Source: Meiothermus granaticius NBRC 107808
GTDB lineage: Bacteria; Deinococcota; Deinococci; Deinococcales; Thermaceae
Length of the DNA stretch: 64,000 nt
NCBI RefSeq assembly: GCF_003574355.1
Contig: NZ_QWLB01000008.1
Span: 1-64,000, forward strand
Direction of reading: 5' to 3'
The notes beneath the pieces were generated by a model, which was not told the DNA's origin, made no database searches, and saw only the letters and a list, made by a program, of their open reading frames with translations. A program made the position numbers and the translations under genes. Shown one piece after another: positions 20,124 through 29,816 of the stretch. Position 1 is the first letter of the stretch, and each line of letters begins with the position of its first letter.

Positions 20124-20160
20124 GTCCGAGGTGGGCCGATGAGGGGTCATTCCAAAACGC

Positions 20161-21483
20161 TCACTTCTGCGTGGACAGCCGGGTCATCGCCTCGGTGGCG
20201 GCTTTGAGTGCGTCATCCACACTCTTGGTTCCCGCCCATACCGCCGAGAACTCCTGCGCCAGTGCCGTGTACACCGGAACCGCGTAGGCTGCCGTACCGC
20301 CGTTCACTACGAAACCGTACTTGTTGATGTGGTCGGCCACCAGCGGGAACTCCGGGCGTTTGCTTGCGAGCCCGCGCAGCACGCTCCCCACCGGGGGCAG
20401 CCCACCCGCCTCGGCGTAGACCTTCATCGCCGTCTCGCTACCCAGCCAGGCCATGAACTTGCCCGCCGCGGCCTTCTTCTCCGAGGCGTTGTTCATCCCG
20501 ATGCCCAGGCTGTGGACGTGAGTCTTGTGACCCTGTGGCCCGGCGGGCATCGGGGCCAAGGCCACCTTGTCGTAAACCTGCGGCGACTTCTCCTTGTCGG
20601 ACAGCTCGTTGAACGCCGCCGACCACTGGAGGATCGTCGCCACCTGCCCGCCCCGGAACGCCTCGTTGGCCTCGGCGTACTCGTAGTTGGTGCTCCCCGG
20701 CGGGGTAGCCCGGTTCTTGAACAACGTTGTGTAGATCGCAAGGCCCTTGCGCGCGGCGTCCGAGTCAATACTGGGCTTGCCGTCCTTGTCGAAGAGATTG
20801 CCGCCGTAGGAGACCAGGGTGCTCTGCCAGATCATAACGTTGAATAGCAGGTTCTTGGCCTGGAGCGCGGTACCGTAGACGGTAGGCGAGTCGGGGTTGA
20901 GCGACTTGGTGAAAAACAGGGCCGTCGCCATGTAGTCGTCCCAGGTCCACTGGTCGGCGGGCTTGGGGCTTAGGGCCTTGCCCAGCACGCGCTGGCTGAT
21001 CTGGCGGTAGCGGGTCTGCCAGGCGGTGTCTTTAAGTAGCCGATCCACGAGGTCTTTGCGGTAGTAGGTGAAGTGGTTGGAAACGTCGGTAGGCACCCCG
21101 TACTGCTTACCCTGGAAGTTGAGCGAGCTGACCGCCGAGGGGATGAAGGCACCGAGGTTCTGTTTATTCAGATAGCTGTCAAGCGGGGCCAGGTAGGGCG
21201 CATAGCGGCCCAGGGTGTAGGTGGTGACGAGGGCCATGTCGAACTCTTTGGACCCTGCCGCCAGGTCGGTGAGTTCTTTGTCGAAGTAGCCCTCGCGCGA
21301 GAACAGTATCTGCTTCACCGACACTCCATCGGTTTTGCCCTGGCCCGAGTTGTAGGCGTCGAGGACCTTCTGCATGGCCTCGCTCTCGGGGCCGGGCCAG
21401 AACAGCAACGTGACCTCGGTGCTCTGGGCCGAAGCCAGCCCCAAGGCAGCCACCAAACCGAACAACCACTTGTACTTCTTCAT
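20161..21483 (-). CDS. Extracellular sugar-binding protein of an ABC transporter
   Basis: A 440-residue family-1 solute-binding protein. A Sec signal peptide (MKKYKWLFGLVAALGLASAQ) is followed by TEVTLLFWPGPESEAMQKVL; internal landmarks are VPTDVSNHFTYYRKD, WTWDDYMATALFFTK, FRGGQVATILQWSAAF and the C-terminal AEAGGLPPVGS. It has no lipobox cysteine. The start overlaps the nanE stop (ATGA). It would deliver an oligosaccharide or amino sugar to the downstream permeases. Being between nanE and nagA, a GlcNAc-, ManNAc- or muropeptide-derived ligand is the best guess. Confidence 0.92.
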   Translation of the reverse strand: MKKYKWLFGLVAALGLASAQSTEVTLLFWPGPESEAMQKVLDAYNSGQGKTDGVSVKQILFSREGYFDKELTDLAAGSKEFDMALVTTYTLGRYAPYLAPLDSYLNKQNLGAFIPSAVSSLNFQGKQYGVPTDVSNHFTYYRKDLVDRLLKDTAWQTRYRQISQRVLGKALSPKPADQWTWDDYMATALFFTKSLNPDSPTVYGTALQAKNLLFNVMIWQSTLVSYGGNLFDKDGKPSIDSDAARKGLAIYTTLFKNRATPPGSTNYEYAEANEAFRGGQVATILQWSAAFNELSDKEKSPQVYDKVALAPMPAGPQGHKTHVHSLGIGMNNASEKKAAAGKFMAWLGSETAMKVYAEAGGLPPVGSVLRGLASKRPEFPLVADHINKYGFVVNGGTAAYAVPVYTALAQEFSAVWAGTKSVDDALKAATEAMTRLSTQK

Positions 21484-22190
21484 AGTTTGCCTCCCTTGAA
21501 CTCTGTTGCCTGAGGACGCAAGACCCTCACGAACCCCTCGGTGATGACTTCGACACGGGTCAAGGCGGTTCCTACGGTGACGGCGAAGGCCCCAGCCTCG
21601 AGCGCGGCCCGGGCCTCCTCCGGTCTGGAGATCCGCCCTTCAGCGATGACCCGCACCCCCCGCTGGGCCAGCCTTCGCACCATCTCCAGGTCTGGGCCTG
21701 GGAGCTGGGGGGAGTACTCAGTATAACCAGACAGGGTGGAGCCCACGAAATCCGCCCCTAAGCGGTGCGCCTCCAAGCCCTCCTCTACCGTGGAGCAATC
21801 GGCCATGGCCAAGCAGCCCTGCGCGTGAATCGCCTCGATCAGGGCCAGCACCGATACCGGACGGGGGCGACGGGTGGCGTCGAAAGCGATGATCTGGGCT
21901 CCTCGAGCCGCCAAGCCCTCCACGTCGGTGAGTTCCGGCGTGATGTACACCGGCGAATCCGGCACCTCGCGCTTGACCAGGCCGATGATGGGCAGGTGCG
22001 TTACCGCACGGACGGCCTCCACATCCGCCAGACCCTCGATGCGCAGGGCTACCGCCCCACCGGCGAGGGTGGCCAGAGCCAGAGCGGCAACCAAATGGGG
22101 CTGGTCTAAAGGCCCGCCCCGCACCGGCTGGCAGGAGGCGATAAGGCCCTGCCGCAGGCGTTCTGCAATCTCGGTATGGGATTCAGTCAC
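21480..22190 (-). CDS. nanE: N-acetylmannosamine-6-phosphate 2-epimerase
   Basis: A 236-residue TIM-barrel enzyme that converts ManNAc-6-P to GlcNAc-6-P, feeding NagA. Typical NanE segments are SCQPVRGGPLDQPHLVAALA near the N-terminus, IGLVKREVPDSPVYITPEL with the catalytic lysine, ADCSTVEEGLEAHRLGADFVGSTLSGYT and VIAEGRISRPEEARAALEAGA. It is the first gene of the leftward operon, with a GTG start behind AAGGAG. No sialate lyase (nanA) is visible in the window, so the ManNAc source may be imported directly or made elsewhere. Confidence 0.95.
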   Translation of the reverse strand: MTESHTEIAERLRQGLIASCQPVRGGPLDQPHLVAALALATLAGGAVALRIEGLADVEAVRAVTHLPIIGLVKREVPDSPVYITPELTDVEGLAARGAQIIAFDATRRPRPVSVLALIEAIHAQGCLAMADCSTVEEGLEAHRLGADFVGSTLSGYTEYSPQLPGPDLEMVRRLAQRGVRVIAEGRISRPEEARAALEAGAFAVTVGTALTRVEVITEGFVRVLRPQATEFKGGKL

Positions 22191-22199
22191 GGGGGCTCC

Positions 22200-22251
22200 T
22201 TGAAGTTTTACTCTATCTAGAAAGTTATGATTTGAAGTAGTATTTTGTCAA
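22200..22251. promoter_or_regulatory. Divergent nanE/nagZ control region with repeated operator-like sites
   Basis: The nanE promoter reads TTGACA (minus strand; plus 22246-22251), an 18-bp spacer, then TAACTT (plus 22222-22227). Two 13-bp direct repeats, TTGAAGTTTTACT (22200-22212) and TTGAAGTAGTATT (22232-22244), lie 32 bp apart, about three helical turns. One sits between -35 and -10 and the other just after the start point. This is a classic repressor layout; RpiR from the same operon is the likely ligand-controlled binder. Confidence 0.6.
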
Positions 22252-22268
22252 GTATCCCTGGAGGCACC

Positions 22269-23828
22269 ATGACCAATCCTCGACAACTCGCTGCCCGCAT
22301 GATGATGGTGGATATCCCTAGCCCGGTCCTGGACCCGGAAACTCGAGCCCATCTGGAGCGCTACCGCTTTGGGGGGGTCTGCCTGTTCCGGCGCAACATT
22401 CAGCGCCCGGCTCAGGTACGGCAATTGACCGGGGAGCTGCGCAGCGTGCTGGGCCCCGAGGTGCTCATCGCCATCGATCAGGAAGGGGGCGCGGTGCAGC
22501 GGGTGCTCGAGCTGGCCCTGGCCCCCTCGGCCATGGCCCTAGGCGCCGTAGGCGACCCCAAACTGGCAGAACAGGTGGGCGCTGCGGTGGGCCGGGGGTT
22601 GATCTCCCTGGGCATTAACTGGAACTTTGCCCCCTCGCTGGATGTCAACACCAATCCAAGCAACCCGGTGATCGGGGATCGCAGCTTCGGCTCCGACCCC
22701 AAGAAGGTGGCGCGGCTGGGGCTGGCCTGGGCCAGAGGTTTGGAGGGGGCGGGGGTGATGGCCTCGGTGAAGCACTTCCCTGGGCATGGGGATACCGCGC
22801 TGGATAGCCACCTCGAGCTTCCAACGGTCAACAAACCGCTAGACGAGCTCGAGCGCACCGAGCTGTACCCATTTCGCCAAGCCGCAGCCGTCCCCGTGGC
22901 CTCGGTGATGAGTGCCCACATCGTCTTCCCCGCTTTGGATCCCGAGCACCCGGCCACCCTCTCTCGAGCGATCCTGACCGGGTGGTTGCGCCAAAAGATG
23001 GGCTATGGCGGGGTCGTCATCACCGATGCCCTAGACATGCAAGCCATCACCAAGCGGTACCCGATGGGCCAGGCCGCAGCCCAGAGCCTCAAAGCCGGGG
23101 CCGATATGATCCTGTCGCTGGGTAAGCCCGAGGTGCACCGGGTGCAGCTCGAGGCCATTGCGGAAGCCCTGGAACAAGGGGCCATCCCTACCGACCAAGC
23201 TGCAGCCAGCCTCCAGCGCCTCTCCCAGGCCGCCCAGCGCTTTCCCAGCCAACCCCGCCCCTACCCCAAAGCCCAGCTCGCCGCTGACCGGCGCCTGATG
23301 GACCAGGTGGCCCTGCGGAGCATCACCGCCTACCGCCAACCGCCACGCCCCCAGGCCGATCAAAAGGTCTTGATCGTCTCAGCAGGAAGCGCTTTTTCAG
23401 CGGGCCCCTATGGCGAAACCCTGGCTGTTTCCGAGTTTGCCAAACGCCTCAAAAAGCGCTTCCCCAAGGTCCATCTGTTTGTATATGACCCCAAAAACGC
23501 CACGGAGTACCTCGAGCCCCTAGAAGAAGCGGCTCAAAAAGCGGACTTCTTGCTGGTGGCCTCTGTAGGACGAGAACCGCTGAGCCCCGCCGAGGCCAGG
23601 CTGCTGCGCCAGGCCTTTAGGCTGGGCAAACCCGCGGTTCACCTGGCGTTGTGGAACCCCTACCACCTCCTGGCTCTGAAGCAGCCGGCTTTCATAAGCT
23701 ATGGGTTTCGCGCGCCCACGCTCGAGGCCCTGGTTCGGGTACTGGCCGGAACCGAGGCCCAGGGAAAGCTGCCGTTCAAAACCCGCGGATCGGCCTCGCC
23801 GGCACAGCCTGAACGGGCCAAATCCTGA
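22269..23828 (+). CDS. nagZ: GH3 beta-N-acetylhexosaminidase
   Basis: A 519-residue glycoside hydrolase family 3 protein. The NagZ catalytic loop reads KHFPGHGDTALDSHLELP (the Asp-His pair of NagZ enzymes), with the nucleophile in GVVITDALDMQAI and substrate-site residues in AIDQEGGAVQR. The GH3 barrel covers about residues 1-330. A further alpha/beta domain (about 350-505: VLIVSAGSAFSAGPYGE, ADFLLVASVGREPLS) makes it longer than the ~340-residue E. coli NagZ. No signal peptide is seen, so it acts in the cytosol or is released otherwise. The ATG follows TGGAGG. It is divergent from the nan/nag operon and likely co-regulated. Confidence 0.93.
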   Translation: MTNPRQLAARMMMVDIPSPVLDPETRAHLERYRFGGVCLFRRNIQRPAQVRQLTGELRSVLGPEVLIAIDQEGGAVQRVLELALAPSAMALGAVGDPKLAEQVGAAVGRGLISLGINWNFAPSLDVNTNPSNPVIGDRSFGSDPKKVARLGLAWARGLEGAGVMASVKHFPGHGDTALDSHLELPTVNKPLDELERTELYPFRQAAAVPVASVMSAHIVFPALDPEHPATLSRAILTGWLRQKMGYGGVVITDALDMQAITKRYPMGQAAAQSLKAGADMILSLGKPEVHRVQLEAIAEALEQGAIPTDQAAASLQRLSQAAQRFPSQPRPYPKAQLAADRRLMDQVALRSITAYRQPPRPQADQKVLIVSAGSAFSAGPYGETLAVSEFAKRLKKRFPKVHLFVYDPKNATEYLEPLEEAAQKADFLLVASVGREPLSPAEARLLRQAFRLGKPAVHLALWNPYHLLALKQPAFISYGFRAPTLEALVRVLAGTEAQGKLPFKTRGSASPAQPERAKS

Positions 23829-23841
23829 CACAGAAGGACCC

Positions 23842-24372
23842 TCAGTAGTAGATAGGGGGACGGCTGCTCAACCATTCCTCCGGCAGAAGGCTGTACATGT
23901 ACACGTCCCAGGGCTCTCCCCGAATCCAACGGTAACGGCGCAACAACCCCTCCCGCTTGAAGCCAAGCTTTTCCAGGGCCCGTTGGGAACGGGTATTGTT
24001 CACATGGGTCAGCGACTGGATGCGCTTGAGCTCCGGGGGGCCAAACATGAAATCAAACAACACCACCTTGGCCTCGGTGTTGAGCCCCTGCCCCCAGTAG
24101 GGCCGCCCAATCCAGGTCTCGGTCTCGCCCAGGCGGTTCTCCCAGTCCACGGTCATGCCGGTTACCCCAGCCGCACTCCCCCCCACCTCAATTACGAACA
24201 TGGCTTCCTTGGTGGCCAGGTCCTCGAGGTAGGCGGCGGTCTCCTCCACGGTGGTATGCGGCCCCCAGTACATGAATTCGGCAATTTCCGGGTCGGAAGC
24301 GTAGGGGAACAGCTCTGCGGCATCCTCGGGCCGAGGAGGGCGCAAGAGCACATGAGGGCCGCGCAGTTCCAT
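23842..24372 (-). CDS. GNAT acetyltransferase, RimJ/RimL-like
   Basis: A 176-residue GNAT protein of the ribosomal-protein/side-chain acetyltransferase subgroup. It opens with LRGPHVLLRPPRPEDAAELFPYA; the mid-domain is AAGVTGMTVDWENRLGETETWIGRPYWGQGLNTEA, where GQGLNTEA is the acetyl-CoA loop; then HVNNTRSQRALEKLGFKREGLLRRY. Its substrate is unknown. It converges with nagZ at a 13-bp gap. TAGACT lies 11 nt before the ATG. Confidence 0.9.
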   Translation of the reverse strand: MELRGPHVLLRPPRPEDAAELFPYASDPEIAEFMYWGPHTTVEETAAYLEDLATKEAMFVIEVGGSAAGVTGMTVDWENRLGETETWIGRPYWGQGLNTEAKVVLFDFMFGPPELKRIQSLTHVNNTRSQRALEKLGFKREGLLRRYRWIRGEPWDVYMYSLLPEEWLSSRPPIYY

Positions 24373-24442
24373 AGGTTAGGCCCAGTCTATCCCCCCCAAG
24401 GACTTTGGGAAATGCGCCCTAAGCTCAACCTAGCCCCCTACC

Positions 24443-24539
24443 GCGCCCTTCACCGGCGGGACCGCCCGCGCTTGGGTTTCGAGTTTCCCGGCAGCCACAG
24501 TTCTGTGCAGGACAAGGGTTTCTTGAAGAAGAGCGCTCT
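24443..24539. repeat. Dispersed short repeat, copy B
   Basis: A 97-bp intergenic element homologous to copy A (10303-10382), with an extra 15-20 bp in the centre. Its right end on the minus strand reads TAGAGCGCTCTTC, the same terminal motif found at the end of copy A and at 30774. Left and right ends form an imperfect inverted repeat. No gene is encoded. Confidence 0.6.
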
Positions 24540-24543
24540 AAAC

Positions 24544-24573
24544 CAACATGACCCCCGGATGGGGGTCATGTTG
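24544..24573 (-). terminator. Terminator hairpin downstream of the subtilase gene
   Basis: A perfect 13-bp stem (CAACATGACCCCC at 24544-24556 and its complement at 24561-24573) closes a 4-nt loop, 15 bp past the peptidase stop on the minus strand. Only a short T-run (GGTTTA) follows, and then repeat copy B begins. Confidence 0.7.
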
Positions 24574-24588
24574 TAGCCCAATCGGTGT

Positions 24589-27150
24589 TTAGGGACGGGC
24601 CAGGGTGATGGTGGGTGAGGTCCAGGTCTCCCAGTCGGTGGGGATATCCGGATTGCCGGTGGGTTTGAGCACCCGCACCATGAGCTTGTACTGCCCATTG
24701 GGCACGGGCTTAAACTCCTCCGGAACCTTGTAGTTGGTGCCGTAGGCGTCCTGGGTTTTGTAGCTGGTGATGCGGGTGCCATCCCAGGGGATGGCATAGA
24801 TGCCGGTCGCGCTGGAATTGCGGCTGATGAACTCGCCGTAATCGGCCTTGTTGAACTTGGGATGGATCGGCTGGCCGGTGACTGCGTTGAGGATGACGAT
24901 ATCGTAGAGCCGCGCTCCGTGCTCGAAGTGCACCAGCAGCACGGGCACATCGCCATTCTGCAGAGTGAAGCTGGCTCCGCTGCTCAGGTTGTCAAAGTTG
25001 GCGTTGGAGAGCCAGGGCAGACCGTAGGGGGTGGGGGTAAGCACCTTGATGGCCTGGTATCCCCCTACCATTCCCACATAGGGAACGTTCAGGGCAATCC
25101 CCGCACCCACCGGCTGGAAGAGGATATACCCCCCATACAGGCTCTTGGCTGGAAGGGCCGGGTTGGGGGTGATGGTCACGTTGAGGTTAACCTCTCCCTT
25201 GGCGGGCACGGTCACCTGTGGGGCGCTGAAGCTCACGCTGGCAAACCCGGTGACAAAGCTCGGGCTATAGACGCTGCCGGTTGCCGAGGGGCCAGGGACA
25301 TGGGTGGGTTTGTAGATCAGGGGTACATTGCTGCGGTTCTTCAGGGTCAGGGTCTGGGTATAGGCACCTGCAACCCTGGCAAAGGAGATGCTGGGCGGGG
25401 TGATGGTGACGCGGTCTTGCACTGCCGCCACGATATCGATCATCCCTGCGCCTTCGCGGTAGCTGGTCTCCGGCAAGCCCGAGGTAGGAGCCAGCGAGAA
25501 GGCCCTGGGCATGGCGGTATTCTGCAGGTACTTCTTGACCTCGCTGGGGCGCTGGACCCCCCAGAAGGCCGGGTTGCCCTCCAGGAGCAGGGCGGCCGCA
25601 CCCGCCACCTGCGGAGAGGACATCGAGGTTCCGCTCAGGATGGCATACCCGCCTTTGTCCAGGGGATAGGCCGAACGGATCAGCCCACCGGGGGCTCCCA
25701 GGTCGGGGCGTAGCTCGAGGTCCTGGCTCAAGCCCCAAGAGCTAAAGCTGGAGATGCGGTTGCCGGTGGGGTTAGAGGCTTGCACCAGGTCGGCTGTCCA
25801 GGTCAGGGTGGGGTTGCCAAGCGCCTTGAGAGCGGCCCCATCGGCCTTGGTGATGCAGATCCCGAAAACCGGCCCTGGAGCAATCCCACCCCCAGCAAAG
25901 AAGCCGTCCACATTGTTGGCGATTACCACGCCCACCGCTCCGGCTCCCACGGCCTTTTGATACTTCTCGTTGAAGGTACAGCTCCCCCGATCAATCAGGG
26001 CCACCTTACCGGAGGGATCCGCCAAATAGGCATCGGCAGCACAACCCCTTCCCACATACACCAACGGGGCCGAGGTTCCACTGGTAGGTGCCTCGAGGGC
26101 ACCCTCTAAGGGCAGGTAGGGCAGCGCGGCTCCCCCGGGGTTGATGATGGCAGAATTGGCCGAGACCCGGATGTTATCAAAGGAGGCTACGCTGATCACC
26201 CCCTGGGTGGCCGCGGGGCCGCCGGTAGCGAACAGGCCCAGCCCACCGTCGTTGCCGGCAGAGGCCACTACCACCACCCCCCGTTTGATCATCTGGGTGA
26301 TGGCTTTACCGATCGCCGACCAGCCATAAGGCGAGCCCAGGCTCATGTTCACGATGTCCATGCCATCGGTCTCAGCCCGCTCCAGTGCCGCCATCACCAC
26401 CTCATCGGAGGTGGAGCCCTCACAGCCAAACACCTTGTAGGCCCCGAACTTTACCCCTGGGGCCACCCCAGTGATCTGGGAGTCCTTGCCCCCCACAATC
26501 CCTGCCACGTGGGTACCATGGCCGTTGCAATCGTCGGGATTGGGGCCGGGCACAGGGACATCGTGAGCCGGATCGCTGGCGTCGTAGGCGTTGCCCACGA
26601 AGTCATATCCGGTAATGATCCGCCCCGCAAACGCGGGGTGCTGGAGGTCTATACCGGTATCAATGATCCCCACCTTGACCCCACGACCGGTGAGCCCCAG
26701 GTCGTTTTGGGCGATATCCGCCCCGGTCATGCTGAGCGAGCTATCCACGTTGGGACTGGCATTCTGCAGCGGGGGCAGGCTCTCCGTGCGCACCGGGTAA
26801 ATGGCCACCACCCCAGGCAGGGTGTAGAGCTTGTTTGGGCTGCCCTTGACCTCAACCGAGAAGCCGTTAAACAGATTGGTGTAGGTGTAGTGAATGGTCA
26901 CGCCCGCCGCCTGGGCGGCCTGGCGGAACGCCGCCTGCTGGGTCTGCACACTCTGCAAGCTCACCCCATCGCTGGTGGCCCCTCCCGCGAGCTCCACAAA
27001 CCAGCGGGTAGGGGTTTCATTGACCAGCTTGCCGACCCCCCCATCCGGCAAGGAAGCGAGGGTCTCGAGGCTGGGTTTTGCCCCGTTCTTGATCCCCCCA
27101 CAGGCCGCTAAAAGCCCTGCCAGTGCTATCAGCCAAATCCACCGTTTCAT
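24589..27150 (-). CDS. Exported lipoprotein subtilisin-like (S8) serine protease
   Basis: An 853-residue secreted protease. A lipoprotein signal ends at the lipobox LAAC (Cys at about residue 17), followed by a propeptide-like segment (TRWFVELAGGATSDGVSLQS, then YTYTNLFNGFSVEVKG). The catalytic triad is Asp in VGIIDTGIDLQHP, His in CNGHGTHVAGIVGG and Ser in SGTSMSSPQVAGAAALLL. A protease-associated insert (VALIDRGSCTFNEKYQKAV) interrupts the domain, as in lactocepin/Vpr-type subtilases. The C-terminal third (Fn3-like strands, ITPNPALPAKSLYGGY) is non-catalytic. The start is the ATG behind AGGAGG. It is likely anchored to the membrane and degrades external protein. Confidence 0.93.
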   Translation of the reverse strand: MKRWIWLIALAGLLAACGGIKNGAKPSLETLASLPDGGVGKLVNETPTRWFVELAGGATSDGVSLQSVQTQQAAFRQAAQAAGVTIHYTYTNLFNGFSVEVKGSPNKLYTLPGVVAIYPVRTESLPPLQNASPNVDSSLSMTGADIAQNDLGLTGRGVKVGIIDTGIDLQHPAFAGRIITGYDFVGNAYDASDPAHDVPVPGPNPDDCNGHGTHVAGIVGGKDSQITGVAPGVKFGAYKVFGCEGSTSDEVVMAALERAETDGMDIVNMSLGSPYGWSAIGKAITQMIKRGVVVVASAGNDGGLGLFATGGPAATQGVISVASFDNIRVSANSAIINPGGAALPYLPLEGALEAPTSGTSAPLVYVGRGCAADAYLADPSGKVALIDRGSCTFNEKYQKAVGAGAVGVVIANNVDGFFAGGGIAPGPVFGICITKADGAALKALGNPTLTWTADLVQASNPTGNRISSFSSWGLSQDLELRPDLGAPGGLIRSAYPLDKGGYAILSGTSMSSPQVAGAAALLLEGNPAFWGVQRPSEVKKYLQNTAMPRAFSLAPTSGLPETSYREGAGMIDIVAAVQDRVTITPPSISFARVAGAYTQTLTLKNRSNVPLIYKPTHVPGPSATGSVYSPSFVTGFASVSFSAPQVTVPAKGEVNLNVTITPNPALPAKSLYGGYILFQPVGAGIALNVPYVGMVGGYQAIKVLTPTPYGLPWLSNANFDNLSSGASFTLQNGDVPVLLVHFEHGARLYDIVILNAVTGQPIHPKFNKADYGEFISRNSSATGIYAIPWDGTRITSYKTQDAYGTNYKVPEEFKPVPNGQYKLMVRVLKPTGNPDIPTDWETWTSPTITLARP

Positions 27151-27232
27151 CCAACCACCCTCCTCCTGCAGCAATCAAACCCAAAGACACACCGATCCAG
27201 CCGAGACGTGCTCTACCCTTCCCTTCAGGTTT

Positions 27233-27254
27233 GTATATTGCCCTCCCAATATAC
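27233..27254. promoter_or_regulatory. Perfect AT-rich palindrome upstream of the subtilase gene
   Basis: GTATATTG (27233-27240), 6 nt, then CAATATAC (27247-27254): an 8-bp perfect inverted repeat in the AT-rich divergent region between the protease and proS. Being about 83 bp before the protease start, it could be an operator or part of its -10 region. No T-run favours a terminator. Confidence 0.45.
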
Positions 27255-27368
27255 GCCTTGGGTTGCATATTTGGTGTTAATCCTCACGTTTCTTAGACGT
27301 TGCGTTTCTACCGGGGGTCTCGAGCCGCCCAATTCCGCCGCCTATCGGATCAATCCCATCCGCTATGA

Positions 27369-28811
<1,443 letters not shown>

Positions 28812-28813
28812 GT

Positions 28814-29500
28814 ATGTCCAGGGTTGAGGGGCCAGATCCAAAAATCTCCTTCCCACGGGAATCGCTAAAGGCCAAGCAGGCGCGGGCCTCCAGGATCCTC
28901 GCGGTGCTGGAAACCCTGTATCCCCAAGCGGCTACCGAGCTGGCCCATACCAATCCCTTTGAATTGCTGGTGGCTACGGTGCTCTCGGCCCAAGCCACCG
29001 ATGCCTCGGTGAACAAGGCCACTCCGGCCCTCTTCCAGCGCTACCCCAATGCGAAAGCCCTCGCCCAGGCTTCCCCCGAAGAGGTGGAGCCTTACATCAA
29101 AACCATTGGCCTCTACCGGGCCAAAGCCAGAAACCTGGTCATGCTGGCTCGGCAGTTGGTAGAGCGGTATGACGGGGAGGTACCGGTGGATAAGGCCAAG
29201 CTGCGTGAGCTGCCGGGGGTAGGCTGGAAAACCGCCACGGTGGTGCTGGGAGCGGCCTTTGGGGTCCCCGGTATCGCGGTGGACACCCACCTCACCCGTT
29301 TGGCCTCCCGTCTGGGGCTTTCCCCGCACAAAAACCCCGAAAAGATCGGGGCTGACCTCGAGCGGCTATTCCCCAAGGAAAAATGGGTCTTCACCCACCA
29401 CGCCCTGATCCTGTTTGGGCGCTACCGCTGCACCGCGCGCAGACCCTTGTGTCAGGGCTGCCCTATTTATAGCGACTGCATCAGTAAGGGGGCCTGGTAG
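28814..29500 (+). CDS. nth: Endonuclease III
   Basis: Bifunctional DNA glycosylase/AP lyase for oxidised pyrimidines. Of 228 residues, about the first 25 form a basic extension. The helix-hairpin-helix carries the catalytic lysine (LPGVGWKTATVVL), the catalytic aspartate is in AVDTHLTRLASRL, and the [4Fe-4S] cluster ligands follow the C-x6-C-x2-C-x5-C pattern near the C-terminus (from YRCTARR to YSDC). It is co-transcribed with proS at a 2-bp gap. Its last 20 bp overlap the end of an opposing small gene. Confidence 0.97.
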   Translation: MSRVEGPDPKISFPRESLKAKQARASRILAVLETLYPQAATELAHTNPFELLVATVLSAQATDASVNKATPALFQRYPNAKALAQASPEEVEPYIKTIGLYRAKARNLVMLARQLVERYDGEVPVDKAKLRELPGVGWKTATVVLGAAFGVPGIAVDTHLTRLASRLGLSPHKNPEKIGADLERLFPKEKWVFTHHALILFGRYRCTARRPLCQGCPIYSDCISKGAW

Positions 29501-29714
29501 GGCCCCGGCGGGCCGGCAGCCTGCGCCAGCGACCGGGCCACCAGCGGGCCTCGAGACGCCGCCAGGCATAGGCCAGACTGCCCACAACCCCCGCCCCCAC
29601 CGCTAAAACCCAGAACGCGGTCAGGGCCCAGAGCAGCACGAACAACCCCAGGGTGGCAGCAGCACCGAGCATCATCCAGCCCAGGGGACCACGGGGCAAG
29701 CGGAAGGTTCTCAC
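29481..29714 (-). CDS. Small basic membrane protein, 77 aa
   Basis: One long or two closely spaced hydrophobic helices (about residues 9-50: GPLGWMMLGAAATLGLFVLL, FWVLAVGAGVVGSLAYAW) followed by a strongly Arg/Trp/Pro-rich cytoplasmic tail. GTG 29714 follows TACCCT at 6 nt, which supports this start over a longer frame. It overlaps nth tail to tail. No family is recognised. Confidence 0.55.
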   Translation of the reverse strand: MRTFRLPRGPLGWMMLGAAATLGLFVLLWALTAFWVLAVGAGVVGSLAYAWRRLEARWWPGRWRRLPARRGPTRPPY

Positions 29715-29779
29715 CCCTCTAGGGTAGAGCAAGGTGGGTGAGGCGGATTAGGGTTCCAGAGTTTATGGTGATTTTTGGC

Positions 29780-29807
29780 CTGACTCTTTTAACCGCTCAC
29801 CTATAAT
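29780..29807 (+). promoter_or_regulatory. Promoter of the PP2C phosphatase gene
   Basis: CTGACT (29780-29785), a 16-bp spacer and a consensus TATAAT (29802-29807), with the ATG only 9 nt further on. The start point should coincide with or sit just before the start codon. This is the best-preserved example of the window's leaderless arrangement. Confidence 0.7.
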
Positions 29808-29816
29808 GCGCCTAGT

